A stretch of 64,000 nt of DNA from an uncultured Actinomycetes bacterium (GCA_903893745.1 CAITNF010000001.1:170825-234824); one strand, 5' to 3'. Positions 1 through 9,824 are shown, counted from the stretch's first letter. Notes: a model not told the origin generated them from the letters alone. A program made the numbers and translations.

Positions 1-57
1 GCTGAACGCAATAACCAACAAACCTTCGCGCGAGACGCGAAATAGGAAAGGTAACTC

Positions 58-1152
58 ATGGAGAAGATTCGAGTAGCAATCGCCGGTGTCGGCAACTGTG
101 CCAGTTCACTGATTCAAGGCGTCACGTACTACAAAGACGCCAAGCCGGGTGATGATGTTCCGGGGCTGATGCACGTCGTACTGGGTGGCTATCACGTAAG
201 TGATCTCGAGTTCGTTGCCGCCTTCGACGTCGACGCCTCGAAAGTCGGCAACGACCTCGGCAAGGCCATCGATGGTGGCGCCAACAACACCATCAAGTTC
301 GCCGTAGTTCCCTCACTCGGAGTCACCGTGCAGCGCGGTCCGACCATGGATGGCTTAAACAAGTACTACCTCGCCGCGATCGAGGAGTCCCCCATCGAGC
401 CCGTTGACGTCGTGCAGGTGTTGCGTGACTCTAAGGCCGAGGTGCTCGTCTCGTACCTTCCAGTCGGATCGGAGGACGCCCAGCGCTTCTACGCTCAAGC
501 CGCACTCGACGCCGGCGTGGCATTCGTAAACGCCATCCCCGTGTTCATTGCGTCAGACCCCGTTTGGGCCAAGAAGTTTGCCGATGCCGGCGTGCCAATT
601 ATTGGTGATGACATCAAGAGCCAGGTCGGAGCGACCATCGTGCACCGCGTGCTCGCTCGTCTCTTCGAGGACCGCGGGCTTTCACTCGACCACACCTACC
701 AACTCAACGTTGGTGGCAACATGGACTTTAAAAACATGCTGGAGCGCGAACGTCTTGAATCGAAGAAAATCTCGAAGACCCAAGCCGTCACCTCCCAGTT
801 GGAGATCAGCCATCTTTCGGCCGATGACGTGCACATTGGACCGAGCGACCACGTACCGTGGCTGCTCGACCGCAAGTGGGCCTACATCCGCATGGAAGGC
901 CGCAACTTCGGGGACGTGCCGCTTAACTTGGAACTCAAGCTCGAGGTTTGGGATTCACCGAACTCAGCCGGTGTCATTATTGACGCCGTCCGCTGCGCGA
1001 AGGTGGCGCTCGATCGAGGTATCGGTGGACCAATTCTTGGTCCGTCGGCCTACTTCATGAAGTCACCACCCGTGCAGTTCCACGACGACGTGGCGCACGA
1101 CATGATTGAGGCCTTCGCCGACCGGGGTGAGCCAAACCCCGTCTGGCCATAA
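58..1152 (+). CDS. ino1: myo-inositol-1-phosphate synthase
   Basis: 364 residues, the usual length of the short actinobacterial form. It converts glucose 6-phosphate to inositol 1-phosphate with NAD, the first step towards phosphatidylinositol and mycothiol. A glycine-rich nucleotide-binding segment, [12 protein letters not shown], lies at about residues 10-21. The later stretch with [11 protein letters not shown] and the NVGGNMDF segment are typical of this family. The ATG follows an AGGAAAGG ribosome-binding site at a normal distance. A strong hairpin terminator follows the stop, and the convergent CCA-adding enzyme ends inside that terminator. No upstream partner is visible because the window starts 57 bases before the gene. 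Confidence 0.95.
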   Translation: MEKIRVAIAGVGNCASSLIQGVTYYKDAKPGDDVPGLMHVVLGGYHVSDLEFVAAFDVDASKVGNDLGKAIDGGANNTIKFAVVPSLGVTVQRGPTMDGLNKYYLAAIEESPIEPVDVVQVLRDSKAEVLVSYLPVGSEDAQRFYAQAALDAGVAFVNAIPVFIASDPVWAKKFADAGVPIIGDDIKSQVGATIVHRVLARLFEDRGLSLDHTYQLNVGGNMDFKNMLERERLESKKISKTQAVTSQLEISHLSADDVHIGPSDHVPWLLDRKWAYIRMEGRNFGDVPLNLELKLEVWDSPNSAGVIIDAVRCAKVALDRGIGGPILGPSAYFMKSPPVQFHDDVAHDMIEAFADRGEPNPVWP

Positions 1153-1169
1153 CAGAACCAATCGCTCAC

Positions 1170-1202
1170 AACCCCCGCCCGGTGGCGGGGGTTGTTTGTT
1201 TA
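1170..1202 (+). terminator. intrinsic terminator after ino1
   Basis: A 10-bp perfect stem (1170-1179 with 1184-1193, AACCCCCGCC/GGCGGGGGTT) closes a 4-base loop and is followed by the T-rich run GTTTGTTT. It sits just after the ino1 stop. It overlaps the last codon of the convergent CCA-adding enzyme gene. Confidence 0.85.
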
Positions 1203-2645
1203 CTGGGACTGCTGGGACCACCACTCACGCACAAGTTGCTCGGCCTCATCAACCGCAATCTCACCGCGTTGGTCGCGGATCTCCATTAGAAAACTCAACG
1301 CGCGTCCAATCACGGGCCCGGGAGTGAGCCCCAATAACTTCATGACCGCGTCACCATCGAGTGCGGGACGCTGTCGGTCTAGGTCTTCGCGAGCTCGCAA
1401 CTCCAGAATTCGTACTTCGAGTTCATCCATCCGGGCGGCCAGAACGGCCGCCTTTCGAGCATTACGGGTCGTACAGTCGCAGCGGGTGAGCTCGTTCAGG
1501 TCCTCGAGTAATGGACCAGCGTCACGAACGTACCGACGAACGGCACTATCACTCCAACCCATCTTGTACGTGTGAAAACGCAGGTGCAGTTCAACGAGGG
1601 TGCTGACGTCGTCAATCATCTCGTTGGAGTACTTGAGCGCACTCATCCGCTTTCGTGTCATCTTGGCCCCGACGACTTCATGAAATCGAAAAGTTACGCC
1701 TTCGTCGGTAATGGCGCGCGTGTTGGGCTTACCAATGTCGTGAAATAACGCCGCCAATCGGAGTCGTAGTCGTGCTGAGGTCTTATCAACCACCGCCCAC
1801 GTATGCGCCAACACATCTTTGTGCTGATGAATTGGATCCTGTTCAAGTTGCAGTTTGGCCAACTCGGGGAAGAAGTGCTCGGACAGACCCGTACGTACGA
1901 TGAAGTCCAGACCCAGTGACGGTTGGGACGTTTCGAGCAGCAGATCGAGCTCTTTTTGAATGCGTTCGGGCGAGACCTTCGTCAGCGCGGGGGCCTTCGC
2001 CACCGCCGCCGCTTCGACCGACGGATCAATCGCGAGTTGAAATCGCGCAGCAAACCGAGCAGCTCGGAGCATTCGCAGTGGATCATCACTAAAGAGCGTT
2101 TCGGCATCGGTCGGCGTTCGCAACACTCGATCGTTCAAATCGCGGTAGCCCTCAAAGAAGTCCGACAGGGTGGCCGTGAAATCAACCAAGGTGAGTTCGC
2201 CCGGGAGCTTCGCCGCCAACGTAACCACGTCAAGCGCGAGCGCATTGATCGTAAAGTCTCGGCGGCTGAGGTCTACTTCGAGTGAGTCGCCCCACTCCAC
2301 CGCCGGTTTACGCGAGTGGTCAACGTACGCTTCCGAGCGAAACGTGGTCACCTCCGCCTTCACGCCACTCGACCGCAGCATTCCACCAATGGTGCCAAAG
2401 GCTCGACCTTGCTCCCATAGTGCTCCACACAGCGGTTCCATCAGACGAGCAATGTCATCGGGTCGCGCATTCGTCGTGAAGTCGATCTCAAAATCTTCAG
2501 TTCGCTCAAGCCCCAGCAGCGCGTCACGAACTGAGCCTCCAACGGCGTAGAGGGAGAAGCCCGCTCCGGCAAATGCCCCGGCCAGTCCACTGGAAAGTTG
2601 GGCAATTTCGCTGAGTCGAGCGTGAACCTGTTCAAATGAAGTCAC
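1200..2645 (-). CDS. cca: CCA-adding tRNA nucleotidyltransferase (PcnA/Cca family, HD domain)
   Basis: About 481 residues. It adds or repairs the 3' CCA of tRNAs. The nucleotidyltransferase head shows GGSVRDALLG near residues 36-45, followed by the acidic pair in DFEID. An RRDFTINAL segment comes next, and the C-terminal half carries an HD-type metal-binding motif (ALFHDIGKP). The open frame extends to 2825, but family conservation begins only at VTSFEQ, so I chose GTG at 2645; this leaves a 60-base gap to the divergent gene at 2706. In mycobacteria the homologue also neighbours murJ and its partner, separated by a MutT gene that is absent here. Confidence 0.9.
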   Translation of the reverse strand: MTSFEQVHARLSEIAQLSSGLAGAFAGAGFSLYAVGGSVRDALLGLERTEDFEIDFTTNARPDDIARLMEPLCGALWEQGRAFGTIGGMLRSSGVKAEVTTFRSEAYVDHSRKPAVEWGDSLEVDLSRRDFTINALALDVVTLAAKLPGELTLVDFTATLSDFFEGYRDLNDRVLRTPTDAETLFSDDPLRMLRAARFAARFQLAIDPSVEAAAVAKAPALTKVSPERIQKELDLLLETSQPSLGLDFIVRTGLSEHFFPELAKLQLEQDPIHQHKDVLAHTWAVVDKTSARLRLRLAALFHDIGKPNTRAITDEGVTFRFHEVVGAKMTRKRMSALKYSNEMIDDVSTLVELHLRFHTYKMGWSDSAVRRYVRDAGPLLEDLNELTRCDCTTRNARKAAVLAARMDELEVRILELRAREDLDRQRPALDGDAVMKLLGLTPGPVIGRALSFLMEIRDQRGEIAVDEAEQLVREWWSQQSQ

Positions 2646-2705
2646 TGCGAATGAAGGGTAGTAGGCGGCGAACGGGGGTTCTTGCCGCCAGTAGCCTAGT
2701 AATGC

Positions 2706-4652
2706 ATGTTCCACCGATTTTCGACCTGGTGGCGGGCGCTCAGCGTCGTACTCCTCAGCCTCGCAACGGTGACGTGGCCATCGGCCGCGCAGGGCGCGGC
2801 GACGCCCGCCTTTCTCCTGATGCACCAGGATTCAGTGGTCCGGTTGCTGAGCGGGTCTGGCCAATTCGCGGTCACGCTGGAACTTCCCGCGAAGGACCTC
2901 CACGCTCGAGCGAATGTCGCACTCTTTGCCCGGGTCGATACTCGATCGGCGCTGGCACCAATTCTGAGTGGATCTGGTCTCACCACCCCATCGATCTCGT
3001 CCACCGGTTCCTTCGCCCTCAGCTGTCATGCTCACCAACTCACCAACTTTTACGTTGGGGTCTACATTGCGGCGAGTCGTCCTGGTTCAGGACCGTGCGG
3101 GAGCCATCCACGACTACACCTGGCCTGTCCCTCGCTCAACTGCGGTGGCGTCTACCCGATTCGCTACACCGTCACCAGTAATCACGTCACCCACCGCGAG
3201 TGGTCACTATTGGTTGTCCAATCAAGCCGCGTACTTCGACCACTGCAGCTCAACTGGATCGAAACCGTGGGCTCTCGCACTACTTCCGCGCAATCTGCGC
3301 AGGCCCTTTTGGCGCTAGGCAAATTTCCCTCGTCGGCGCTGACCTTGGGCGTTGACTACCGCGCCCTTAGTTACGCGATGAACGCAACTGGTAGTGCGGC
3401 GGTCGCGTGGCGTGGCGCATTGAACCACGCGTTGGCGAGTCCCTTACATCGACTTAATGCGTTACCACCCGAGTCAATTGACTTTGCCGGACTGGCCGCA
3501 AATGGATTTGCGTCGCAGGTGACGAACCAGTTTTCGCTAACCAGTGATCTGGCGCGAACCTTCAACGGTCGTTACCTTGATGGTCCGGCGATTCTCTCTT
3601 CGACCCCCACCGCCGCCGACCTGCAGGCCCTAGCGGCGAGCGGCGTCAGCAACGTCGTACTACCCGAGTCTGCACTCAGTGCTGCTCCCTCGACCTCTCT
3701 CTCGTGGGGCACACCCTTTCACGTCCCCGGGGCGGGATCACTCAGCGCACTGAGTACCGACGGCCCTCTCGAACAGTTAGTGACTGATAGCGCGATTGTC
3801 CCGGGTCTTCGCGCCACCCTGACCGCGGGCACACTCGCGATGCTGTATTTCGAGGCACCAAATGCGCGCAGCCCACGTTCGGTGGTCATCACCGCTCCGC
3901 TCGAAAGAACCTCCGGTGCCTTTCTTAACTCCTTCTTTCGCGAAATAGCGAACGATCCGTTTATTCGAGCGGCCAACCTCGTCCCGTCATTTAACTCCAG
4001 TCTTATCGGGGCTAATGGTTCACCACAGACCCGTACGCTCACCCCCACCACCGCATCAACCTGGTCGCCAACCAACGTTGACTCACTCATGACGGTGGCC
4101 AGCGCCGTTAACTCCTTCACGAAGAGTCTGCGAGCACCCCTCGTGAGTGAGACCCTGCGCGTCGCACTCGCCCAGAGTGAAATCGTTGGCTCTCCTCAAG
4201 AACGTGAAGCCGCCATCGTGAACGTCAGTGGCGCACTCAATACACAACTCCAACTCTTTTCGGTTGATCCAAGTTCAATCACCCTCACGGGTACTGGCTC
4301 CGCTCTACCGATCACCCTGCTCAGCCGCGCGAACTATCCAATGCGAGTTCTAGTGCACCTCGTCACCGACCGCTTAAAGTTTCCGGGCGGTCAGTACTTT
4401 GAGACGACGCTGAACTCACCCACCAAAGCGATCCGCGTCGTGACCGAGGGTCACGGGGTCGGTAGTTTCACCTTGCAAGTCGTTGTGACCACCCAGGACA
4501 GCGGGATTACCCTTGCTCGAGCCGCTATCCAAGTTCGAAGTACGGGGACCTCAATCGTGGGCTATCTATTGACGGGTGGATCGCTCGCGGTACTCGCGTT
4601 GTGGTGGTGGCGCACACTGCGACGTCGAACGAAAGGTCGTCACGCCCGATGA
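2706..4652 (+). CDS. exported membrane-anchored protein upstream of murJ (DUF6049-like position)
   Basis: 648 residues: an N-terminal signal/anchor segment, a long extracytoplasmic region rich in Ser, Thr and Ala, and one C-terminal membrane helix (about residues 618-638) followed by an Arg/Lys-rich tail. I see no catalytic motif. Its place directly upstream of murJ, with a 4-base ATGA overlap, matches the uncharacterised partner found in many actinobacteria (Rv3909 position in M. tuberculosis). The assignment rests on synteny and topology, not on a recognised motif. A role with MurJ in cell-wall precursor export is inference. Confidence 0.7.
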   Translation: MFHRFSTWWRALSVVLLSLATVTWPSAAQGAATPAFLLMHQDSVVRLLSGSGQFAVTLELPAKDLHARANVALFARVDTRSALAPILSGSGLTTPSISSTGSFALSCHAHQLTNFYVGVYIAASRPGSGPCGSHPRLHLACPSLNCGGVYPIRYTVTSNHVTHREWSLLVVQSSRVLRPLQLNWIETVGSRTTSAQSAQALLALGKFPSSALTLGVDYRALSYAMNATGSAAVAWRGALNHALASPLHRLNALPPESIDFAGLAANGFASQVTNQFSLTSDLARTFNGRYLDGPAILSSTPTAADLQALAASGVSNVVLPESALSAAPSTSLSWGTPFHVPGAGSLSALSTDGPLEQLVTDSAIVPGLRATLTAGTLAMLYFEAPNARSPRSVVITAPLERTSGAFLNSFFREIANDPFIRAANLVPSFNSSLIGANGSPQTRTLTPTTASTWSPTNVDSLMTVASAVNSFTKSLRAPLVSETLRVALAQSEIVGSPQEREAAIVNVSGALNTQLQLFSVDPSSITLTGTGSALPITLLSRANYPMRVLVHLVTDRLKFPGGQYFETTLNSPTKAIRVVTEGHGVGSFTLQVVVTTQDSGITLARAAIQVRSTGTSIVGYLLTGGSLAVLALWWWRTLRRRTKGRHAR

Positions 4653-6253
4653 GTGAACACGCCACACACCGCTCTCGGGTGCTCTCGATGGTTGGTGGCA
4701 CCATGGCCTCACGCGTCACCGGACTCTTTCGAGTACTGGTGCTGGCGTGGGTGCTCGGCTTTACTCCGCTCGCCGACGCCTTCAACCTGGCCAACACCGT
4801 GCCAAACATGTTGTTCGATCTCGTCCTCGGTGGGGTGGCGACCGCTACGTTTATCCCCGTCTTTGTTGAGCGACTCGCTCTGGACGGTGAGCGGCGAGCC
4901 TGGAAATCAATCTCTACCGTGCTGAGCGCATCACTAGTGGTGCTCTTCGTTGCCTCCCTGGCGTCGTGGGTGGCCGCGCCGTGGATTGTTGACGGCTTTA
5001 CCGCCCTCAGTCACGCCAAGAGCACCAACTCACTCGCCACGTTGCAGCAACAACGCGAGGTTGCGACGTCGTTACTGCGGTGGTTTGTCCCCCAAGTCTT
5101 TTTTTACGGAGTCATTGGCATTGCCACTGCCCTACTGAATATTCGTCACCGTTTCGGCATTGGCTCGTGGGTTCCAGTTGCTAACAACGTCATTTGCATT
5201 GGCGTACTCGTATGGTTCCACCTCGTTGATCCATCTCCAACATTGGCCAACGTCGCGGGCACCTCACACCTGCTTTGGCTCGGACTCGGCACCACGTTCG
5301 GCGTGGTGGTGCAGTTTCTCTGTCTGTTGCCGTCGCTCGCTCGAAGCAATCTCTGGCGCCTCTCGCTGCGCTTTGATCGCCACGACCCCGCCCTCAAGGC
5401 CGTGGGGCGACTGGGCAGCTGGACGTTACTCGTCGTCGTGGCCAATCAACTCTCGCTCTACGTCATCTTGGCTTTCGCCTTCGGCGTCGGAGGAAATGGA
5501 CCGGTCAGTGCCTACACCTACGGCTGGTCGTTCATGCAGATGCCCTACGCCGTACTCGTCGTATCAGTGCTGAACGCTCTCACCCCTCAACTCGCCAGTC
5601 TCGCCACGAACAACGACTTAAGTGGGCTGAGCGAACGACTCCGCTTTGGTCTGCGCCAGTCACTCGTAGTCATTGTGCCCTGCTCGCTTCTTCTAATTAT
5701 CTTGGCCCAGCCCATTGTCGCGATTCTCTTACACCGCGCCGACGGCACCCACGTGCTCGCCGCCGGCACGGTGCTGGCGGTACTCGCGGCCGGGCTGCCG
5801 GGATTCACCGTCTTCCAGATCTGCGTGCGTGGTCTCCAATCAATGCAGCACGCTCGCGACGTCTTCTACCTCTACGCCGGCCAGAACGCGCTCACCATCG
5901 TGCTCGCCATGGTCGTGGGGCGACACTCACTCGGCGGACTCACCGCCGGCGTCGCCCTGGCCTACAGCGTCGCCGCGGTCTTCGCCCTCTGGGCACTTTC
6001 GCGCCGTGGAGTGCACATCGCTGCCACCATTTGGTCTCGCTACGTGCTGCGAAGTATGGGTGCATCACTCGCCGCAGCCGTCGTGACCGTACTCGCGTAC
6101 GCCACCTCCTCGGCCTCCCACGGAGTCGGTCTCGTCGTTCGCTTAAGTGGTGCAGTGCTCTTGGGGCTACTGGCTTATCTCACGACGGTGGTTGTCCGCG
6201 AAGGTCGAAGTGCCCGCCAGCAGAAAAAAGGTGCAAGGCTAAGAGGGTTCTAG
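4649..6253 (+). CDS. murJ: lipid II flippase MurJ (MviN)
   Basis: 534 residues, an almost entirely hydrophobic polytopic protein of the MVF/MATE-like fold with roughly 14 helices. It flips lipid-linked peptidoglycan precursor across the membrane. Family hallmarks are the N-terminal stretch with GGTMASRVTGLFRV, the NTVPNMLFDL segment in the first helices, and a central segment with FAFGVGGNGPVSAYTYGW. The open frame starts at 4601, but ATG at 4649 overlaps the preceding stop as ATGA, which indicates translational coupling. Unlike mycobacterial MurJ it has no C-terminal pseudokinase extension; it ends in a short basic tail. Confidence 0.93.
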   Translation: MSEHATHRSRVLSMVGGTMASRVTGLFRVLVLAWVLGFTPLADAFNLANTVPNMLFDLVLGGVATATFIPVFVERLALDGERRAWKSISTVLSASLVVLFVASLASWVAAPWIVDGFTALSHAKSTNSLATLQQQREVATSLLRWFVPQVFFYGVIGIATALLNIRHRFGIGSWVPVANNVICIGVLVWFHLVDPSPTLANVAGTSHLLWLGLGTTFGVVVQFLCLLPSLARSNLWRLSLRFDRHDPALKAVGRLGSWTLLVVVANQLSLYVILAFAFGVGGNGPVSAYTYGWSFMQMPYAVLVVSVLNALTPQLASLATNNDLSGLSERLRFGLRQSLVVIVPCSLLLIILAQPIVAILLHRADGTHVLAAGTVLAVLAAGLPGFTVFQICVRGLQSMQHARDVFYLYAGQNALTIVLAMVVGRHSLGGLTAGVALAYSVAAVFALWALSRRGVHIAATIWSRYVLRSMGASLAAAVVTVLAYATSSASHGVGLVVRLSGAVLLGLLAYLTTVVVREGRSARQQKKGARLRGF

Positions 6254-6262
6254 GGAGGACCC

Positions 6263-7102
6263 GTGGCTCGAATTCGTGTACTGACTGACAGTGCCAGTGA
6301 TATTCCAGAATCGATAGTTCGTGAACTCGACATCGCCGTGGTCTCACTAAGTATCCGCTTTGGTGAAGAAGAGTTCACCGAGCGCAACCAACTCTCCCCA
6401 GCTGAATTTTGGGCGAAGTGCAAAAAATCCAAGGTACTACCCGAGACCGCAGCGCCCTCGCCCGGCTCCTTTCAAGCGGCATTTCAGCAAGCGGCCAATG
6501 ACGGCTGTGATGGTGTCCTCGTGCTCACTTTGTCCGCGGTACTTTCGGCCACCAACCAAGCCGCCACCCTCGCGGCGGAGGCGATGCACGACATCATTCC
6601 CGTTCGAGTGATCGATACGCAGGCCGTGTCAATGGCACTCGGTCTACTCGTCATTGAGATTGCCGAGATGGCTCGAACTGGCGCTGATCTTGATGTGCTG
6701 GCCACCAAAGCGCTGTCGCTCATCGACCACGTTGGTGTCTGTGCCACGCTCGACACCCTCGAACACCTCGTCAAGGGTGGTCGAGTGGGTGGAGCGCGGG
6801 CACTGTTAGGTCAAGTGCTTTCGATCAAACCTCTTTTGGAATTGAAAGACGGCGTCGTTGCCGAGGCCGGACGGCAGCGCACTCGTGCGAAGGCGCTCGC
6901 CGCAATTGCCGAGGTTGCCCGGTCCCACGCCCCACTTCGCCGCCTCGCGGTGGTGCACGGTGACGCTAACGACGTGAAGGCGTTGACGGACTTAGTGGCC
7001 GACATTCCAAGTGAGTTTCCACTCATCGTGACCGACATTGGACCAGTGGTGGGCACGCACGGTGGTCCGGGAATTATTGGTCTCTGCTGGGTTGAGGCGT
7101 AG
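6263..7102 (+). CDS. DegV family fatty-acid-binding protein
   Basis: 279 residues with the family start LTDSASDIP near the N terminus, the central DTQAVSMALG segment, and a GPVVGTHGGPG motif near the C terminus. Proteins of this family bind long-chain fatty acids and in some bacteria feed a fatty-acid kinase. The GTG start follows an AGGGAGGA ribosome-binding site, 9 bases after the murJ stop, so it probably belongs to the same transcript. The cellular role here is not evident from the neighbourhood. Confidence 0.9.
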   Translation: MARIRVLTDSASDIPESIVRELDIAVVSLSIRFGEEEFTERNQLSPAEFWAKCKKSKVLPETAAPSPGSFQAAFQQAANDGCDGVLVLTLSAVLSATNQAATLAAEAMHDIIPVRVIDTQAVSMALGLLVIEIAEMARTGADLDVLATKALSLIDHVGVCATLDTLEHLVKGGRVGGARALLGQVLSIKPLLELKDGVVAEAGRQRTRAKALAAIAEVARSHAPLRRLAVVHGDANDVKALTDLVADIPSEFPLIVTDIGPVVGTHGGPGIIGLCWVEA

Positions 7103-7128
7103 GTCGGCCACGCCACTAAGTTCTAGGT

Positions 7129-7440
7129 GTGAGTGAAGAGCGCGAACCCGACGTTGTCGACCGGGCACTGCACGGTTTCGACCACCTCTTAGACGTCGTC
7201 CACGACAAAATTCTTCGGCCCATCTTGTTGGTGGGACGCACGATTGCTTTTAGCTTCATCTTGTTGCTCATGGCGATTGTGCTCGTCACGACCTTGGTGA
7301 TCGGGCTAATCCGACTCCTTAACGTGTACGCCTTTGCCGGACGTGAGTGGCTGACTTTTGGTGTCGTGGGGATACTCGCGCTCGCAGTCGGACTATGGAT
7401 CTGGCGACGTCGCCGGCCAGTGGCCTTAAGGAAAAAATGA
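7129..7440 (+). CDS. small two-helix membrane protein
   Basis: 103 residues from a GTG start. An acidic amphipathic N-terminal third is followed by two membrane helices (about residues 33-62 and 75-93) and an Arg/Lys-rich tail. It matches no family I recognise. Its stop overlaps the trxB start by 4 bases (ATGA), so the two are probably translated together. It occupies the position between murJ and trxB that other actinobacteria fill with sigM and its anti-sigma factor, but it does not resemble either. Function unknown. Confidence 0.7.
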   Translation: MSEEREPDVVDRALHGFDHLLDVVHDKILRPILLVGRTIAFSFILLLMAIVLVTTLVIGLIRLLNVYAFAGREWLTFGVVGILALAVGLWIWRRRRPVALRKK

Positions 7441-8390
7441 CCGAACACACCAGTGTGCTGATTATTGGCTCGGGTCCCGCCGGACTCACGGCCGCGATTT
7501 ACACAGCTCGGGCCCAACTGAACCCCATCGTGATCGAAGGCGAACCTTCGTCAACGACCGACCAGCCCGGTGGCCAGTTGATGTTGACTACGGACATCGA
7601 GAACTACCCGGGATTTCCCGAATCAATTACTGGTCCCGAACTTATGGCGAACTTTCGCGCGCAGGCCCTACGTTTCGGCGCTGATCTACGAACGACCAAG
7701 GTGCAGCGACTCGATACTACGACTCGCCCATTTCGCGCGTGGTTAACCGGAGACGACGAGCCGAGCATTAGCGCCGATGCGGTCATTCTCGCCACTGGGG
7801 CCCAGTCGATGATGCTCAAAGTACCTGGTGAGGATCGCCTCTTAAGTCACGGTCTCTCGACCTGTGCCACCTGCGATGGGTTTTTCTTTCGAGGTCACGA
7901 CATTGCGGTCATTGGTGGTGGCGACTCGGCAATCGAAGAGGCCACGTTTCTTACTCGCTTCGCTTCGAGCGTCACCATTGTCCACCGACGTGATTCACTG
8001 CGGGCGTCAAAAATCATGCAAGAGCGCGCGTTCGCCAACGAGAAGATTCGCTTTGTGTGGAACACCCAAGTCACCGAAGTCCTCGGGGCCGAAAAGGTCG
8101 AAGGATTGGCGGTGCGCAACCTCGTGACGGGAGAGCAAAGTGTGCTCAACGTCACCGGGGTATTTATTGCGATTGGCCACATTCCTAATACCACCCTCGT
8201 AACCGACCAGGTCGACCTAGAAGACAACGGCTACGTACGAACCGGCCTCGGCTCATACACGTCGATTGATGGTCTCTTCGCCGCCGGCGACGTCCAAGAT
8301 CACGTCTATCGACAGGCCATAACTTCGGCGGGCTCTGGCTGCGTCGCGGCCATTGACGCCGAACGCTGGCTCGAGGCGCAAGCCGACTAG
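7437..8390 (+). CDS. trxB: thioredoxin reductase
   Basis: 317 residues, typical length. It is an FAD- and NADPH-dependent flavoprotein that reduces thioredoxin. The FAD-binding motif [10 protein letters not shown] is at about residues 11-20, the redox-active CATCDG in the middle, the NADPH-binding [10 protein letters not shown] after it, and a C-terminal FAD segment with FAAGDVQD. The frame is open from 7347, but the conserved protein begins at ATG 7437, which overlaps the upstream stop. It is followed by thioredoxin, the expected substrate. Confidence 0.96.
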   Translation: MTEHTSVLIIGSGPAGLTAAIYTARAQLNPIVIEGEPSSTTDQPGGQLMLTTDIENYPGFPESITGPELMANFRAQALRFGADLRTTKVQRLDTTTRPFRAWLTGDDEPSISADAVILATGAQSMMLKVPGEDRLLSHGLSTCATCDGFFFRGHDIAVIGGGDSAIEEATFLTRFASSVTIVHRRDSLRASKIMQERAFANEKIRFVWNTQVTEVLGAEKVEGLAVRNLVTGEQSVLNVTGVFIAIGHIPNTTLVTDQVDLEDNGYVRTGLGSYTSIDGLFAAGDVQDHVYRQAITSAGSGCVAAIDAERWLEAQAD

Positions 8391-8449
8391 GCCTTGGTCG
8401 CTAAGGTGGATAGTGCGACGTTCGACTTGAACGTCCTTTGGAGGTAGGT

Positions 8450-8776
8450 ATGAGTAACAACATCACCACACTGACTGATGCGACCTTTGACGAAGTCATC
8501 GGATCCTCGGAAAAGCCGATACTTATTGACTTTTGGGCCGAATGGTGTGGCCCGTGCAAGATGATCGCACCAATTTTAGAAGAGCTGGCGACTGAGCAGT
8601 CGGACAAATTTGTGATTGGCAAGCTTGACGTTGACGTGAACGTGGCGACTGCCACCAAGTACTCAGTTATGAGCATCCCCACCCTTTTGCTCTTTAAGAA
8701 TGGTGAGGTCGTCGCCCGTCTAGTTGGCGCCAAACCCAAGGGTGCGCTGTTGCAAGAAATCACTGCGAATCTCTAG
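8450..8776 (+). CDS. trxA: thioredoxin
   Basis: 108 residues with the canonical active site WCGPCK at about residues 31-36 and the cis-proline segment MSIPTLLLF. It is a cytosolic disulfide reductant recycled by the trxB product upstream. A near-perfect GGAGGT ribosome-binding site sits 5 bases before ATG 8450, which I prefer over the TTG at 8438. The next gene continues in the same reading frame directly after the TAG stop. A short inverted repeat (GACGTTC/GAACGTC, about 8417-8435) lies just before the ribosome-binding site and could affect translation. Confidence 0.96.
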   Translation: MSNNITTLTDATFDEVIGSSEKPILIDFWAEWCGPCKMIAPILEELATEQSDKFVIGKLDVDVNVATATKYSVMSIPTLLLFKNGEVVARLVGAKPKGALLQEITANL

Positions 8777-8782
8777 GTTCCG

Positions 8783-9721
8783 CTGACCATCGAACTGCTG
8801 CACTACGGCGCCACTGGCTCGCGGGTCCGCGAACTGCACGAGCGCCTCGCCGGGGTGGGCCTGGTGACCACCGATGAACCAGGTCAGTTTGGTGACGGGA
8901 CCGTCGCGGTGGTGGAGGCCTTCCAGCGAACCCGCGGGCTCGCCATCACTGGGCAAGCCGACCCCACGACGTGGGCCCGACTTATCGAAGCCGGTTGGCA
9001 CCTTGGATCACGGCTGCTCTTTCAGACGACGCCGATGCTGCGCGGTGACGACGTGGCTGAACTCCAGGTTCGCTTGGCTCAACTCGGTTTTAATCCGGGA
9101 CGAATCGACGGAATCTTCGGGAACATCCTCGACCAGACACTGCGCGATTTCCAACAAAACGTTGGATTAGTGACTGATGGAACCTTGACTCGGCGAACAC
9201 TGAATGAGGTTCTTCGCCTCAGTGGTTCCGCCTCAGCGCGCCAACTGGTCAATGACGCTCGGGACCGAGCCGGCTTTGATGAGATTGGCTCGGGCCCGGT
9301 CATTGTCTGGGGTGACGGGGAACTCGCCCACGAACTCGCTCGCGGCCTACCCGAAATACTTGATGGTCGTCACCTCGTGAAAGGTTCAAGTGAAGAGACC
9401 GCCCGATTCGCGAACACCCTGGGAGCGGCGTGCGTGCTTTCGACCGAACCGGTCGATGAACTTGAGGGTCTGCGTCTTCACTATTGGATGAGTTATCGTT
9501 CACACTCGCGGCGTGGTGAGCAGTTAAGTAACGACCTCGTAGCGGCGTTACGGCGAGAACTCCCCCTCCTTCACGTGGAGAGTTCGGGAATGGCCCTGCC
9601 AATCTTGCGAGAGACCAAGATGACGACCTTGCATCTGCAACATGGTGACTTGACCGGTTCGTCGGCCAGCGACGTCGCCCGAGTCATTTCGGCGGTCCTG
9701 GGTCAAGTTTTCCACAGGTAG
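8783..9721 (+). CDS. CwlM-like protein: tandem peptidoglycan-binding domains plus degenerate amidase domain
   Basis: About 312 residues from CTG 8783. Two peptidoglycan-binding repeats come first (LHYGATGSRVRELHERL, then RGDDVAELQVRLAQLGF), followed by a region that aligns by eye to Amidase_3. The zinc and catalytic residues are missing: the usual DPGHGG is WGDGE, the SIHAN segment is STEPV, and the late VELGF is LQHGD. The late RETKM segment is kept. This suggests a regulatory pseudo-enzyme, as known for mycobacterial CwlM, which activates MurA. The first repeat begins upstream of the first GTG (8855). No ATG, GTG or TTG precedes it after the trxA stop at 8776, so the start is uncertain. Confidence 0.75.
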   Translation: MTIELLHYGATGSRVRELHERLAGVGLVTTDEPGQFGDGTVAVVEAFQRTRGLAITGQADPTTWARLIEAGWHLGSRLLFQTTPMLRGDDVAELQVRLAQLGFNPGRIDGIFGNILDQTLRDFQQNVGLVTDGTLTRRTLNEVLRLSGSASARQLVNDARDRAGFDEIGSGPVIVWGDGELAHELARGLPEILDGRHLVKGSSEETARFANTLGAACVLSTEPVDELEGLRLHYWMSYRSHSRRGEQLSNDLVAALRRELPLLHVESSGMALPILRETKMTTLHLQHGDLTGSSASDVARVISAVLGQVFHR

Positions 9722-9824
9722 CGACGAGCTACTTCGTGCCGAAACTTGGTAGTAGTCCCCTTAATTAGCCTAAAACGTCGGGGATTAACAGTAACCCACA
9801 AGTTCATCCACAACTTGGGGATAA
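9708..9824. promoter_or_regulatory. cluster of DnaA-box-like 9-mers between the CwlM-like gene and parB
   Basis: Several near matches to TTATCCACA occur together: TTTTCCACA at 9708-9716 (one mismatch, inside the end of the upstream gene), TAACCCACA at 9792-9800 (two), TCATCCACA at 9804-9812 (one), and TGGGGATAA on the opposite strand at 9816-9824 (one). Whether DnaA binds here is inference. The interval lies between convergent stops, so it is not an obvious promoter. Confidence 0.3.

Noticed and set aside
2646..2825. N-terminal extension of the CCA-adding enzyme to 2825
   Set aside because: It overlaps the divergent gene and is composed of shadow-like Arg/Pro residues.
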